A stretch of DNA of 64,000 nucleotides. Source: Arcicella aurantiaca. GTDB taxonomy: Bacteria; Bacteroidota; Bacteroidia; Cytophagales; Spirosomataceae. The position numbers and the translations under genes were made by a program. Every line of letters begins with the position of its first letter. Position 1 is the stretch's first letter. The notes below the pieces were generated by a model. The model was not told the DNA's origin. It made no database searches and was given only the letters and a program-made list of their open reading frames with translations. The DNA lies in the NCBI RefSeq assembly GCF_003148625.1, contig NZ_QGGO01000008.1, positions 124,001 through 188,000 of the forward strand, in the 5' to 3' direction. This document shows positions 1 to 9,158 of this stretch, in pieces.

Positions 1-433
1 AAGCATAAGCACGAGCCGCAAATGGAGGCGAAGCCATTGGTTTAATCGGGTCTGGTTTTTCACCTTCTTTAGGAGGATGATTATACTTTGCTACCAATTC
101 TCTCGCAATCTGATTCCAACGCAAAACACCACCAGAAGCCCAATAATTGATGGCTACTTCTTGTGCATAAGTACGCTGAGAAACGGCATTTTTAGACTGA
201 ATAAGTTCATTTTGGTAAGTATCAGCATCCGTACTTTGAGGCGTTTCTACCAAATAATCTTGTGGAGCATTAATAATTACTGTTTTCCAAGCTCCTCCAT
301 TGGCATCTGGATTGTCAAAAGTTAAAGCAGAAAACTCAGGTTTGGACATGGGGGTATTCTCTTTACAACTTGACGTAAGTAAAGAAAGAATGACGGAAAA
401 ATGTGCGAAAATAGATAGCGGTTTTACTTTCAT
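1..433 (-). CDS. PAP2/vanadium haloperoxidase-like lipoprotein, 3' part cut by window edge
   Basis: The ATG is at 433 and the frame stays open to base 1, so the C-terminal part lies outside the window. The start has a hydrophobic signal segment ending in Cys23, consistent with a lipoprotein. The visible 144 residues contain a WASGGVLRWNQIARELVAKY segment followed by a proline-rich stretch. This resembles the N-terminal helical part of Bacteroidota PAP2-superfamily (vanadium-dependent haloperoxidase-like) proteins. The catalytic residues of that family would lie in the missing part, so activity cannot be judged. The family call comes from recognition of the N-terminal pattern only. Confidence 0.55.
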   Translation of the reverse strand, partial: MKVKPLSIFAHFSVILSLLTSSCKENTPMSKPEFSALTFDNPDANGGAWKTVIINAPQDYLVETPQSTDADTYQNELIQSKNAVSQRTYAQEVAINYWASGGVLRWNQIARELVAKYNHPPKEGEKPDPIKPMASPPFAARAYA

Positions 434-552
434 AGCAGTGTGTAAGTACAAACCTTTGGGTGGCAAAAACCGTGCAAAAAAATATTAGATTTATCACTTT
501 TCTAAAAAGAAATAAATCTAATTATGAGTGTTAAACCTATATAAGATTAAAT

Positions 553-1998
553 TTACTTTCTCTTACTCAACAAAGCTAAACCAATAAAAGTAAAAGCTCC
601 GTTTACCAATAGTTTTTCAAATCCAAATTGATACCCACTTAGCCATTCTTTAGAATTAACATCAAGCACATAGGTTAAAATTGGGGAAATTACACACACA
701 ATAGGCACTAAAGAGTCTTTTACAGGTGTTTTTGTAAACAATCCGAAAGCAAATAAACCTAAAAGAGGGCCGTAGGTATATCCAGCAATATTGAAAACCG
801 TTGAAATAATCGACTGGCTACTTACGGCATGGAAAATCAAGATAATCACAAAAAACAAGGCTGAAAAACCAAGATGTACATAATGTTTTATTTTCCCACG
901 TTGAGCCTCTTCGTATTTTTCGATGTGCATAAAATCAATACAAAAAGCCGTTGTTAGGGCTGTAAGAGCAGAATCTGAGCTGGCATAAGTGGCAGCTGTA
1001 ATACCTAATAAGAACGTGATGGCAGCTAAAAGCCCAAACTCTCCGCTTAATGCTAATTTTGGATATAATAAATCTGTACGAGCAGGAATTTCAAAACCAA
1101 TTTTATCGGCATAAATATAAAGTAATGCTCCTAAACCTACAAACATCAAAGTTGTAAGGGCAAAAGTGCAGCAAAACCAAAACATATTTTTTTGAGCCTC
1201 ACCAATATTTTTACACGTTAAATTTTTCTGCATTAAATCTTGGTCGAGTCCAGTCATTACAATGGCAATAAAAATGCCCGAAACAAAATCCTTACCAAAA
1301 TGATGTTTGTAAGAAAAATCTTCAAAGAAAAACATTTGAGAATATTTACTTTCCTGAATCGTAGAAATTAATCCGCCCAAACCTAATTCTAATTTATTAC
1401 CAATCAAGATAATTGTAAGTACCAAAGCCGTTAAAAGGAAAAACGTTTGAAGCGTATCTGTAACAATGATTGTTTTTACACCTCCACGATAAGTATAAAC
1501 CCAAATCAAAGCAATCGTCACTAAAGCCGAAATCCAGAAAGGAATTTCCCAAGCATCAAAAATGGCTAATTGCAACACTTGAACGGCTAAAAACAAACGA
1601 GCTGCCGAACCTAAAGTACGAGCTAATAAGAAAAAAGATGACCCCGTTTTGTAAGACCATTTCCCAAAACGTTGCTCTAAGTATGTATAAATAGAAATTA
1701 GATTTAAGCGATAATAAAGTGGTAACAACACCGTTGCTATCACAAAGTAACCCACTAAATTTCCCAGAATAATTTGGTAGTATGAAAGTTTGTCAACACC
1801 CACTGCCCCAGGTACAGAAATAAAGGTTACTCCCGAAATAGATGTACCAATCATACCAATTGCCACAAGCCACCACGGAGACTGTTTATTGGCAGTAAAG
1901 AAAGTATTAGTGTCGGCACCTTTAGAAGTATAATGGGCAACAACGATAAGCATTAAAAAATAAACAGCTAAAATTCCGAATGCTAAACCTGTGGTCAT
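553..1998 (-). CDS. Sodium:solute symporter (SSS family)
   Basis: The 481-residue protein has about 13 hydrophobic segments and the SSS-family layout. An early motif near residues 50-70 (GTSISGVTFISVPGAVG) matches the sodium-site helix. It would import an organic solute with Na+ across the inner membrane; the substrate cannot be told from sequence. The length is normal for the family. The gene stands alone, and a simple-word inverted repeat lies immediately upstream of its start. Confidence 0.85.
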   Translation of the reverse strand: MTTGLAFGILAVYFLMLIVVAHYTSKGADTNTFFTANKQSPWWLVAIGMIGTSISGVTFISVPGAVGVDKLSYYQIILGNLVGYFVIATVLLPLYYRLNLISIYTYLEQRFGKWSYKTGSSFFLLARTLGSAARLFLAVQVLQLAIFDAWEIPFWISALVTIALIWVYTYRGGVKTIIVTDTLQTFFLLTALVLTIILIGNKLELGLGGLISTIQESKYSQMFFFEDFSYKHHFGKDFVSGIFIAIVMTGLDQDLMQKNLTCKNIGEAQKNMFWFCCTFALTTLMFVGLGALLYIYADKIGFEIPARTDLLYPKLALSGEFGLLAAITFLLGITAATYASSDSALTALTTAFCIDFMHIEKYEEAQRGKIKHYVHLGFSALFFVIILIFHAVSSQSIISTVFNIAGYTYGPLLGLFAFGLFTKTPVKDSLVPIVCVISPILTYVLDVNSKEWLSGYQFGFEKLLVNGAFTFIGLALLSKRK

Positions 1999-2005
1999 GG
2001 GATAA

Positions 2006-2090
2006 GTTATTAGTTATTGGTAATTAGTGGGTGCGTTAATGGACGTAAAAAACTAATAACTGATACACCAGTAACTAATAACTAAAAACC
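2006..2090. repeat. Inverted repeat of simple words (TTATTAGTTATTGG type)
   Basis: On the left arm the plus strand reads variations of TTATTAGTTATTGG (about 2006-2031). The right arm (about 2051-2090) carries the complementary words (AACTAATAACTGATA, then AACTAATAACTAAA). The two arms could fold into an imperfect hairpin between the divergent symporter and clpS genes. This is one of several such intergenic blocks in the window. Confidence 0.6.
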
Positions 2091-2115
2091 GTTCTCCAAA
2101 ATTGAGAAATTTTGT

Positions 2116-2123
2116 TAAATTTG
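2116..2123 (+). promoter_or_regulatory. Possible -7 promoter element of clpS
   Basis: TAAATTTG matches the Bacteroidota TAnnTTTG -7 element and lies 92 nt before the clpS start. No clean TTG -33 element sits at the ideal distance (TTC is present at 2092), so this is tentative. Confidence 0.35.
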
Positions 2124-2215
2124 CTACGATTATAGAGTTTTATTTTTCACAATCATTATTTTATCAGTATTATGTTACTGAAAAGATGATAAACCAAACA
2201 TTCACAACAGAATAA

Positions 2216-2497
2216 ATGCGACCTTTCGAACAATTTGAAGAAGACGTAGAAGTATTGGACGAAGTAATTGACGTTGACCAATACGACCTCATGGTATTTA
2301 ATGATGAAATAAACACTTTTGACTTTGTGATTGAAACGCTCATCGATGTATGCGGGCATTCTGCTGAACAGGCTGAACAATGTACTTTGTTGATTCATTA
2401 CAGAGGTAAATGTTCAGTTAAAAAGGGAACATTTGAAGAACTCGTTCCGATGCGAAACGATATTTGTCGTAGAGGAATTGATGCAAAAGTTGTTTGA
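2216..2497 (+). CDS. clpS: ClpS-like ATP-dependent Clp protease adaptor
   Basis: This 93-residue protein has the ClpS core: an acidic N-terminal tail, then DLMVFNDEINTFDFVIETL, HSAEQAEQCTLLIHYRGK and a final helix region. ClpS delivers N-end-rule substrates to ClpAP/ClpCP. The NDE and the HYRGK segment correspond to the conserved ND(D/E) and H-x-x-G parts of the substrate-binding fold. The length is typical. It is transcribed toward recR, with a 130-nt repeat-bearing gap between them. Confidence 0.8.
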   Translation: MRPFEQFEEDVEVLDEVIDVDQYDLMVFNDEINTFDFVIETLIDVCGHSAEQAEQCTLLIHYRGKCSVKKGTFEELVPMRNDICRRGIDAKVV

Positions 2498-2504
2498 TTT
2501 TTAG

Positions 2505-2600
2505 CTATGAGGTAGTAGGTATGAATTATGAGGTATTAAAATTTCCTATCGCTTAGACCTCTATATTTTTTCAATTACTACTTCATTACTCATAACCGTA
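2505..2600. repeat. Inverted repeat of simple words (TATGAATTATGAGG type) before recR
   Basis: The left arm contains TATGAGGTAGTAGGTATG and TATGAATTATGAGGTAT (2520-2536). The right arm (about 2570-2596) contains ATTACTACTTCATTACTCAT. The 17-mer at 2520-2536 recurs exactly, in the opposite orientation, at 32932-32948 some 30 kb away. Confidence 0.6.
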
Positions 2601-2630
2601 GCGGTGAGCCGCTCATCATTCGTAACTCTC

Positions 2631-3248
2631 TTGAATTATCCATCAAAACTCATAGAAAACGCCGTAGAAGAAATTTCCAAATTACCTGGTATTGGGAAGA
2701 AAACTGCCTTGAGAATGGCGTTACATTTATTGAAACGTGATGAACGCCAAACGCTTCAATTATCAGAAGCGATTATTGCTATGCGGACAAAAACTCAGTA
2801 TTGTCGGCAATGCCATAATATTTCAGATGAAGAGTTATGTCAAATTTGTACCAATCCAAAGCGAGACGAATCCGTTGTATGTGTAGTAGAAGACACTCGT
2901 GACGTTTTAGCAATTGAGAATACTTCACAATACAGAGGTTTATATCACGTTTTGGGAGGAATCATCTCACCTTTGGAAGGAATTGGACCTAATGATTTAA
3001 AGATAGAATCATTATTGAAGCGTATTAGTGAAAAGCAAGGAACAGATTTAGCCGTAAAAGAAGTTATTTTAGGGCTAAGTCCTACAATGGAAGGTGATAC
3101 TACTGCGTTTTATTTAACAAAAAGGTTAAAACCTTTAAATGTAAAAATCACGACTATTGCCAGAGGAATACCAATTGGGGGCGATTTAGAATATGCCGAC
3201 GAAATAACATTGGGTAGAAGTATTGTTAGTCGTATTGTTTATGAGTAA
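2631..3248 (+). CDS. recR: Recombination protein RecR
   Basis: RecR works with RecO/RecF to load RecA on gapped DNA. The protein shows the helix-hairpin-helix segment ISKLPGIGKKTALRMA, a four-Cys zinc finger (CRQCHNISDEELCQIC) and a Toprim domain with the VVEDTRDVLAIE motif. I take the TTG at 2631 (MNYPSKLIENAVEE) as the start because this matches the usual RecR N-terminus and gives 205 residues. A GTG at 2604 would add nine residues that include part of a small GCGG/CCGC hairpin. Confidence 0.93.
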   Translation: MNYPSKLIENAVEEISKLPGIGKKTALRMALHLLKRDERQTLQLSEAIIAMRTKTQYCRQCHNISDEELCQICTNPKRDESVVCVVEDTRDVLAIENTSQYRGLYHVLGGIISPLEGIGPNDLKIESLLKRISEKQGTDLAVKEVILGLSPTMEGDTTAFYLTKRLKPLNVKITTIARGIPIGGDLEYADEITLGRSIVSRIVYE

Positions 3249-3301
3249 AACAAAGATTAATAAAGCAACACATTGATTTACAGCCAATTATTTCTATTCT
3301 A

Positions 3302-4156
3302 ATGAATTTAAAAGAAAAATACGTCAATCCATTTACAGACTTTGGTTTCAAAAAGCTATTTGGTACAGAACCCAATAAGGATTTACTGATTGATTTTTTG
3401 AATCAAATCATTCCAAAATCTCATACTATCAAAGATTTGAGTTATACCTCAAATGAATATTTAGGATATTCTGATGTGGATAGAAAAGCAATTTTTGATT
3501 TGTTTTGTACCTCTGAAAAAGGTGATAAATTCATTGTAGAATTACAGAAAGCAAAACAAAATTATTTTAAAGATAGAAGTATTTATTATTCTACTTTTCC
3601 TATTCAAGAACAAGCTATCAAAGGAGATTGGAATTATAAATTATCGGCAGTTTTTACCGTAGGAATTTTAGACTTTGTTTTTCAAGAAGACAAACAAGAA
3701 AAAGAGGTTTTACATATAGTGCAATTAAAAGACCAAAATAGTGAAGTTTTTTATGATAAACTGACTTATTTATATTTGGAGATGCCAAATTTCAATAAAT
3801 CAGAAGATGAATTAGAAACACATTTTGATAAATGGCTTTATGTCTTCAAAAATCTTAATCGCTTAGAAAAAATCCCTGCAAAACTTCAAGATAAAGTTTT
3901 CAAAAAGCTATTTAATTCCGCAGAAGTTGCAAAATTTACTAAAAATGAGAGAGAACAGTACGAAGAGAGTTTAAAGATATATCGAGACTGGAAAAGTATT
4001 ACAGATACGGCATTTGGTGAAGGTAAAATAGAAGGTAAAATAGAGGTAGCTTTAGTGGCTATTCAAAATGGTTTATCTGACGAAATGATTGTTACACTAA
4101 CAGGGTTATCAAGCCAAGAGATTAATAAACTTAGACATAAACCATCTACCAAATGA
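3302..4156 (+). CDS. Rpn family recombination-promoting nuclease (PD-(D/E)XK)
   Basis: The N-terminus (YVNPFTDFGFKKLFG) and the body match the Rpn/transposase_31 family of PD-(D/E)XK nucleases, often annotated as putative transposases. The likely metal-binding residues are D66 and the E80-x-Q82 pair after the first strands. The C-terminus has the GEGKIEGKIE repeat and short helical tail usual for the group. These enzymes cut DNA and promote RecA-independent recombination in E. coli; the role here is unknown. The stop overlaps the start of the next gene (ATGA), so the two are translationally coupled. Confidence 0.85.
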   Translation: MNLKEKYVNPFTDFGFKKLFGTEPNKDLLIDFLNQIIPKSHTIKDLSYTSNEYLGYSDVDRKAIFDLFCTSEKGDKFIVELQKAKQNYFKDRSIYYSTFPIQEQAIKGDWNYKLSAVFTVGILDFVFQEDKQEKEVLHIVQLKDQNSEVFYDKLTYLYLEMPNFNKSEDELETHFDKWLYVFKNLNRLEKIPAKLQDKVFKKLFNSAEVAKFTKNEREQYEESLKIYRDWKSITDTAFGEGKIEGKIEVALVAIQNGLSDEMIVTLTGLSSQEINKLRHKPSTK

Positions 4157-4497
4157 AAAAGCTCATCTTTACCTTTAGTTTATGTACATTTTCTTTTTTA
4201 GGATTTTCACAAAATGCCCTAAAAATGAATCCAGAAATTCCTACATCTCCCATAATGTTGGATTTCTTGAAAAATTACCAAAATAAAAACGCTATTGCTA
4301 AAATAGAATTACCTCCTGTGGGAATTGAAAACGTTAAAAAATCTGCAAAGGAAATGGCAAATATTGATAATTTAACAATCGTAAAGCCCAACTTAACAGA
4401 ACTCATAAAAATGCCTGTTGTTAAACCAGAAGATACTCAAACTTATCATTTGAAAATTGTTGGAGAACAACCCAAAGAATCAAATACTATCAAATAA
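4153..4497 (+). CDS. Small secreted protein of unknown function
   Basis: A 114-residue protein with a clear signal peptide (MKKLIFTFSLCTFSFLGFSQ). The mature part is short, rich in Lys and Pro, and has no recognisable fold. It overlaps the Rpn gene by four bases and is probably co-translated with it, although a secreted product beside a cytoplasmic nuclease does not suggest a shared function. I do not recognise a family. Confidence 0.65.
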   Translation: MKKLIFTFSLCTFSFLGFSQNALKMNPEIPTSPIMLDFLKNYQNKNAIAKIELPPVGIENVKKSAKEMANIDNLTIVKPNLTELIKMPVVKPEDTQTYHLKIVGEQPKESNTIK

Positions 4498-4586
4498 ACG
4501 CTAAAATTAGTTTCAGTTTTATTTCTTATCCCAAGTCGCTTACTATCTATTTATAAACGTGCAATAAATTATTGCCAACAAAATCC

Positions 4587-5336
4587 ATGAATCGTAAAAA
4601 CTTCCTTCAAACTACCTTGGCATCAGCATTTGCTTTATCAGGGTTCAAATCGTTTAGTTTCTCTTTTGGCAGTAGCTATAATAACAAGCTAACCCAAATG
4701 ACTTTAGAGCAAACTACGCTTGAATCTGCTCCGTTTACTTTGCCTGCATTGCCTTATGCTCCAGAGAGTTTAGAACCTAATATTGACAAAATGACTATGG
4801 AAATCCACCACGGTCGTCATCATAAAGCTTATGTTGATAATTTAAACAAAGCAGTTACTGGAACACCCTTGGAAAAAACAACTCTTTGGGACTTGTTAAA
4901 AGATGCAGGAAAACAAACTGCGGCTGTTCGTAATAATGCAGGTGGACATTGGAATCACACCTTTTTCTGGAATGTTATGTCTCCAAAAGGTGGTGGCAGT
5001 CCGAAAGGAGCATTATTAGAAGACATCAACAAAACTTTTGGCTCTCTTGATAAATTTAAAGAAGATTTTGCCAAAGCAGGTACAACTCGTTTTGGTTCTG
5101 GTTGGGCTTGGTTGATTGTTCAAGATAAAAAATTGGTTATTACCTCAACGCCAAATCAAGACAACCCTTTGATGGACGTTGCTGAGAAAAAAGGAACGCC
5201 TGTTTTAGCATTAGACGTTTGGGAACACGCATATTATTTGAAATACCAAAACAAACGTGCTGATTATATTACTGCTTTCTGGAACGTAGTAAACTGGGAT
5301 GCAGTAAGTAAAAATTATGAAAATGCGTTGAAATAG
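4587..5336 (+). CDS. sodA: Superoxide dismutase (Fe/Mn), probably exported by Tat
   Basis: The two Fe/Mn-SOD domains are intact. The ligands appear as the first His of MEIHHGRHH, the His of [10 protein letters not shown] and the D-x-x-x-H of [15 protein letters not shown] is also present. I start at ATG 4587 ([10 protein letters not shown]) rather than the upstream TTG 4572. The first 25-30 residues then form an RK-x-F-L Tat-type signal with a hydrophobic stretch, so the enzyme is probably periplasmic. It is about 50 residues longer than cytoplasmic SODs because of this leader. Sequence alone does not settle Fe versus Mn. Confidence 0.92.
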   Translation: MNRKNFLQTTLASAFALSGFKSFSFSFGSSYNNKLTQMTLEQTTLESAPFTLPALPYAPESLEPNIDKMTMEIHHGRHHKAYVDNLNKAVTGTPLEKTTLWDLLKDAGKQTAAVRNNAGGHWNHTFFWNVMSPKGGGSPKGALLEDINKTFGSLDKFKEDFAKAGTTRFGSGWAWLIVQDKKLVITSTPNQDNPLMDVAEKKGTPVLALDVWEHAYYLKYQNKRADYITAFWNVVNWDAVSKNYENALK

Positions 5337-5457
5337 GAGTTAGGTTTTAGGGGTTAGGTTTTAGGGGTTAGAATTGAAAGATTAAGTCATTAACCTTTCA
5401 ATTCTTTATTTACTTCTATCAAACCTAACACCTAAATTCTAACACCTAAAAACTATA
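5337..5457. repeat. Inverted repeat of TTAGGTTTTAGGGG words
   Basis: Directly after the sodA stop the plus strand carries tandem TTAGGTTTTAGGGG words, then AATTGAAAGATTAA. The second half has the complementary TTAACCTTTCAATTC and CCTAACACCTAA words. The whole gap can fold back on itself. It may double as the sodA terminator, but there is no clean U-tract. Confidence 0.6.
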
Positions 5458-5465
5458 AAAAAAAC

Positions 5466-6434
5466 ATGACACTTCTCGACACAATACCATCACTTGATTT
5501 AGCAGATTTTACTTCTGGAGACGCAACTCGCAAAGCGAAATTCGTACAAGATTTAGGAGCTGCTTTTAATAATATTGGCTTCGTTGCCATTAAAAATCAC
5601 GGACTTTCGGACGATAATACAACTAAACTGTACGATACCGTTCAGAAGTTTTTTTATTCGCCAGACGAATTAAAACAAAAATATGCTATTGAAGGTATCG
5701 CTGGACAACGTGGCTATATCGGAAAAGGTAAAGAAACGGCAAAAGGCTTTAAAGTAGCAGATTTGAAAGAATTTTATCACGTCGGACAACCTAAAGTGGA
5801 CGATGGCGACCCTATTTGGGAGGAATATCCAGATAATGTTTTTCCGAACGAATTACCTGATTTTGAAAAAGATACGCTTCATACTTATCGTACTTTAGAA
5901 AGTGCGGGTAAAAATTTATTACGTGCTATTGCTCTATATTTAGAATTACCTGAAGATTATTTTGAAGATAAAGTAAAACACGGAAATTCTATTCTGAGAG
6001 CTATTCATTACTTCCCAATTCCAAATCCTGATGATTTGCCCGAAGGAGCTGTAAGAGCTGCTGCACATGGTGACATTAACTTGATTACTTTATTAATGGG
6101 AGCATCTGCCGAAGGTTTAGAGGTTTTGAGAACGGACGGAAAATGGATTCCAATTACGTCATTACCTGATTATGTAGTGGTAAACGTAGGCGATATGCTT
6201 GACCGTTTGACCAATCACAAATTAAAATCTACGATTCACAGAGTAGTAAATCCTCCAAAAGAAAAATTAGGAACTTCTCGTTTTTCAATTCCTTTTTTCA
6301 TGCACCCACGTTCAGAAATGAACTTGACTTGCTTAGAGTCTTGCGTAGATGCCACACACCCAAAAATGTACGTGGACATGACCGCAGGTGAGTTTTTAAA
6401 TGAAAGATTGATTGAATTAGGACTTAAAAAATGA
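5466..6434 (+). CDS. 2-oxoglutarate/Fe(II) oxygenase, isopenicillin N synthase family
   Basis: This 322-residue protein has the IPNS/2OG layout: an N-terminal DIOX_N-type region (IPSLDLADFTSG, GFVAIKNHGL), then a jelly-roll with the iron triad H-x-D (AAAHGDINLITLL) and distal His (KSTIHRVVNP). The cosubstrate-binding R-x-S follows in RFSIPFF. It oxidises or hydroxylates a small molecule using Fe(II); the substrate cannot be inferred. It overlaps the chromate transporter gene by four bases (ATGA), so they form an operon. Confidence 0.85.
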   Translation: MTLLDTIPSLDLADFTSGDATRKAKFVQDLGAAFNNIGFVAIKNHGLSDDNTTKLYDTVQKFFYSPDELKQKYAIEGIAGQRGYIGKGKETAKGFKVADLKEFYHVGQPKVDDGDPIWEEYPDNVFPNELPDFEKDTLHTYRTLESAGKNLLRAIALYLELPEDYFEDKVKHGNSILRAIHYFPIPNPDDLPEGAVRAAAHGDINLITLLMGASAEGLEVLRTDGKWIPITSLPDYVVVNVGDMLDRLTNHKLKSTIHRVVNPPKEKLGTSRFSIPFFMHPRSEMNLTCLESCVDATHPKMYVDMTAGEFLNERLIELGLKK

Positions 6435-7597
6435 AAAAAATCAGACGACTCATTTTCTTGAAAGACGTTCTGATGCTTGCGTGCACTTCGTTTGGAGGGC
6501 CGCAAGTTCATTTGGCTATGTTCATAGACCTCTTCGTGAAGAAAAGAAATTATCTGACCGAAGCAGAGTTACTTGAGTTGCAAGCACTTTGTGCGTTTCT
6601 TCCCGGCCCTACCTCCACTCAAACCATTACGGCTTTGGGGTATAAAATTGGTGGACCAAATTTAGCCTACATTACTTTATTGGTTTGGATTACTCCCGCA
6701 GTGGCTGTTATGACTGCGGCTGCCTTTGGTATGACTTATCTCCAAAATAGAGATTTAATTCGTTTCATTCAGCCAATTGGGGTTGCCTTTATTATTCATG
6801 CAGGATTTATTTTAGGGCAAAAAGTTATTAAAAATAGCACGGGCATTATTTTAATGTTGCTTTCAGCGGTATTTGCTTTTTATTATCAATCGCCATGGGT
6901 TTGTCCGATTGCTCTAATAATTGGCGGGACTTTTACTTCCTTTAATTACAAAGATTACCCAAAGCAAACTCCACACAGAATGGTAATTCCTTGGGCAAAT
7001 TTTAATTTGTTTTGGGGATTTTTACTGTTTTTAGCGGTTTTAGGGCATTTCACTGATTATGAACCAGTCCGACTTTTTGAGAATTTTTATCGAAATGGAA
7101 GTTTGGTTTTTGGTGGAGGTCAAGTATTAGCTCCCATGCTTTATACAGAGTTTGTAGAATTTAAGCATCTTATTCGTGGTGATGATTTCTTGACGGGTAT
7201 GGCACTTTCTCAGGCTTTACCCGGCCCTGTATTTGCACTTACTTCTTATTTAGGCGTTTTAGTAATGAAAGGGGGTACTTGGTACGAACAACTTTTAGGC
7301 AGTGCCGTTGGTGCAGCAGGGATTTTTTTACCCGGTACTTTTTTGATTTTCTTCGTGTATAGAATTTGGGGACAACTCAAACAATATCGTGGAATCAGAG
7401 CTTCATTAGACGGTATCAATGCAACTTCTATTGGTTTAACACTTGCGGCGGCTTGTACTTTTTTAGTACCAATGGTTCAGCGAGTAGATATTTTAGGATT
7501 TATCACCATCATTATTACCTTCGCCCTTATTCATTTCACAAAAATCCCGACTTTCTTTATTTTTTTAGGAGGATTGATTTTAGGGTTAATTGTGTAA
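6431..7597 (+). CDS. chrA: Chromate transporter (ChrA/CHR family), two-domain form
   Basis: The 388-residue membrane protein has two related halves. Each begins with a FGGPQVHL / FGGGQVLAPM motif and has a downstream LPGP motif (LPGPTSTQ and LPGPVFAL). This is the long, fused CHR form. Family members export chromate or related anions, and many have unknown physiological substrates. It is co-translated with the upstream 2OG oxygenase. About 125 nt of GGGGTTAGGGG-type words and AT-rich sequence separate it from the converging CLC gene. Confidence 0.85.
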   Translation: MKKIRRLIFLKDVLMLACTSFGGPQVHLAMFIDLFVKKRNYLTEAELLELQALCAFLPGPTSTQTITALGYKIGGPNLAYITLLVWITPAVAVMTAAAFGMTYLQNRDLIRFIQPIGVAFIIHAGFILGQKVIKNSTGIILMLLSAVFAFYYQSPWVCPIALIIGGTFTSFNYKDYPKQTPHRMVIPWANFNLFWGFLLFLAVLGHFTDYEPVRLFENFYRNGSLVFGGGQVLAPMLYTEFVEFKHLIRGDDFLTGMALSQALPGPVFALTSYLGVLVMKGGTWYEQLLGSAVGAAGIFLPGTFLIFFVYRIWGQLKQYRGIRASLDGINATSIGLTLAAACTFLVPMVQRVDILGFITIIITFALIHFTKIPTFFIFLGGLILGLIV

Positions 7598-7723
7598 TGG
7601 GGTTAGGGGTTGGGAATTAGGCAATGGTTAAAGTAGTGATTGGTGAATATTTCAAAAACCCGTACCTCGTTTAAGTAATTACCCGATAAATTCAACAATC
7701 GTAAATCGAATCATTCGTCAATT

Positions 7724-9004
7724 CTATATAATTTCTCCCATCATTTTTCCTTCTTGACTATCAAATCTTCTATGTTTGACTTCTCCAATTACTTGTTTGT
7801 TATAAATACTATTGTGTCCCGAAATCAGATAAGAAACTGTACACGCAATAGCCACATAAACGCCACATTCTGCTCCAAACAATTCAATTGCCATCATTGT
7901 ACACGCTAAAGGCGTATTAGTTGCTCCTGCAAAAACGGCTACAAATCCCATTCCTGCCAATAATGCCATCGGGAGTGGAATAAAATACGACAAAGCATTA
8001 CCTAATGTTGCCCCAATAAAAAAAAGCGGTGTCACTTCTCCCCCTTTAAATCCTGATGCAAGTGTGAGAATGGTAAATGCCATTTTCAAAGCAAAATCAT
8101 AAGCAGGTAATTGATTCTCAAAAGATTCAACGATGGTTGGCACACCCAATCCAATGTATTTTGTAGTTCCCATTGTCCAAACCGCAAGAGCCACAATAAT
8201 TCCTCCAATAACTGGGCGAAGCGGTGGGTAAGAAATCTTTGATTTGAAAAGGTAAGAAACTTTATGAATTACTTTGCTAAAAGTAGCAGCACAGATTCCG
8301 AAGAAAATACCTCCAATAATGGCATAAAGAAGATTAAAAGGATTAATTTCTGGAACAAAATCAATATGATAATGGGTATGTTTAGCTTGCCAAAGTTTGG
8401 TAACCATATCGGCAATGATTCCCGAAATAAAAGCAGGGAAAATGGCATTGTACCGCAAGCGACCCACTAAAAAAAACTCTAATCCAAAAATTGCTCCTGC
8501 TAAGGGCGTTCCAAAAACAGACCCAAAACCTGCTGAAACGCCCGCAATTAATAAGATTTTACGGTCGCTTTCTGTTAGTCGGAGCGGTTTGGTTAATTGG
8601 TCAACAATTCCACCTGCCATTTGAAGTGCAGTCCCCTCTCTCCCTGCCGAACCACCCAATAAATGCGTAACAATTGTACCCAAATAAATAAATGGCGTCA
8701 TCCGAAAGGGAATAATTGACTTGGATTGACTGTCTTTGCTCTGCCCAATAATTTCAATAAGAAGATTATTTCCTGCCTCTACATCTTTTCCAAAATGTAG
8801 ATACATCAATCCAACAAAAAAACCGCCCAATGGTAAAAAGGCAATCAGCCATAAATGCGTTTCTCTGAAATTACTAACCCAATCGAGCGAAATGAGAAAA
8901 CCTGCCGATGCAGAACCCACCAAGACACCAACCAAAATACTTATCAATAACCATTTAAAAATATATGGCGTAGCGGGATACTTTCGAAAAAAATATTCAC
9001 TCAT
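7724..9004 (-). CDS. CLC family channel/antiporter, GREGT type (possible fluoride exporter)
   Basis: The 426-residue protein has about ten membrane helices and CLC signatures. The gating-glutamate loop reads GSAGREGT (residues 118-125). The first filter loop reads AGNNLLIEI (about 77-85) instead of GSGIP. From family knowledge, GREGT together with a changed first loop is typical of the CLC-F fluoride/H+ antiporter branch rather than chloride CLCs. I saw no fluoride (crcB) riboswitch in the upstream gap, so the substrate call remains an inference. Confidence 0.82.
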   Translation of the reverse strand: MSEYFFRKYPATPYIFKWLLISILVGVLVGSASAGFLISLDWVSNFRETHLWLIAFLPLGGFFVGLMYLHFGKDVEAGNNLLIEIIGQSKDSQSKSIIPFRMTPFIYLGTIVTHLLGGSAGREGTALQMAGGIVDQLTKPLRLTESDRKILLIAGVSAGFGSVFGTPLAGAIFGLEFFLVGRLRYNAIFPAFISGIIADMVTKLWQAKHTHYHIDFVPEINPFNLLYAIIGGIFFGICAATFSKVIHKVSYLFKSKISYPPLRPVIGGIIVALAVWTMGTTKYIGLGVPTIVESFENQLPAYDFALKMAFTILTLASGFKGGEVTPLFFIGATLGNALSYFIPLPMALLAGMGFVAVFAGATNTPLACTMMAIELFGAECGVYVAIACTVSYLISGHNSIYNKQVIGEVKHRRFDSQEGKMMGEII

Positions 9005-9107
9005 ATCCTTCTGTTTTTTTCTTCGATATCATTTCTTAACTAAATTCAGTTATCATTTAGATAACAAGTAAAGATAAGTTTTAAAATTTTGATGAGCAAA
9101 ACATAAA

Positions 9108-9135
9108 AAAGTCCAAACCTCACAGCTTGGACTTT
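9108..9135 (-). terminator. Intrinsic terminator of the RlpA-like gene
   Basis: A perfect 9-bp stem (AAAGTCCAA / TTGGACTTT) with a 10-nt loop is followed on the minus strand by TTTTTT, about 25 nt after the stop at 9159. Confidence 0.8.
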
Positions 9136-9158
9136 CATAAAACCTTATTTACAATTTA

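Noticed and set aside
77-488. Two plus-strand open frames at the left edge
   Set aside because: They are antisense shadows of the partial PAP2-like lipoprotein gene on the minus strand, which has a signal peptide and a family-like sequence.
9005-9158. Fluoride riboswitch upstream of the CLC gene
   Set aside because: The gap after 9004 lacks the conserved crcB-motif pairing and sequence blocks.
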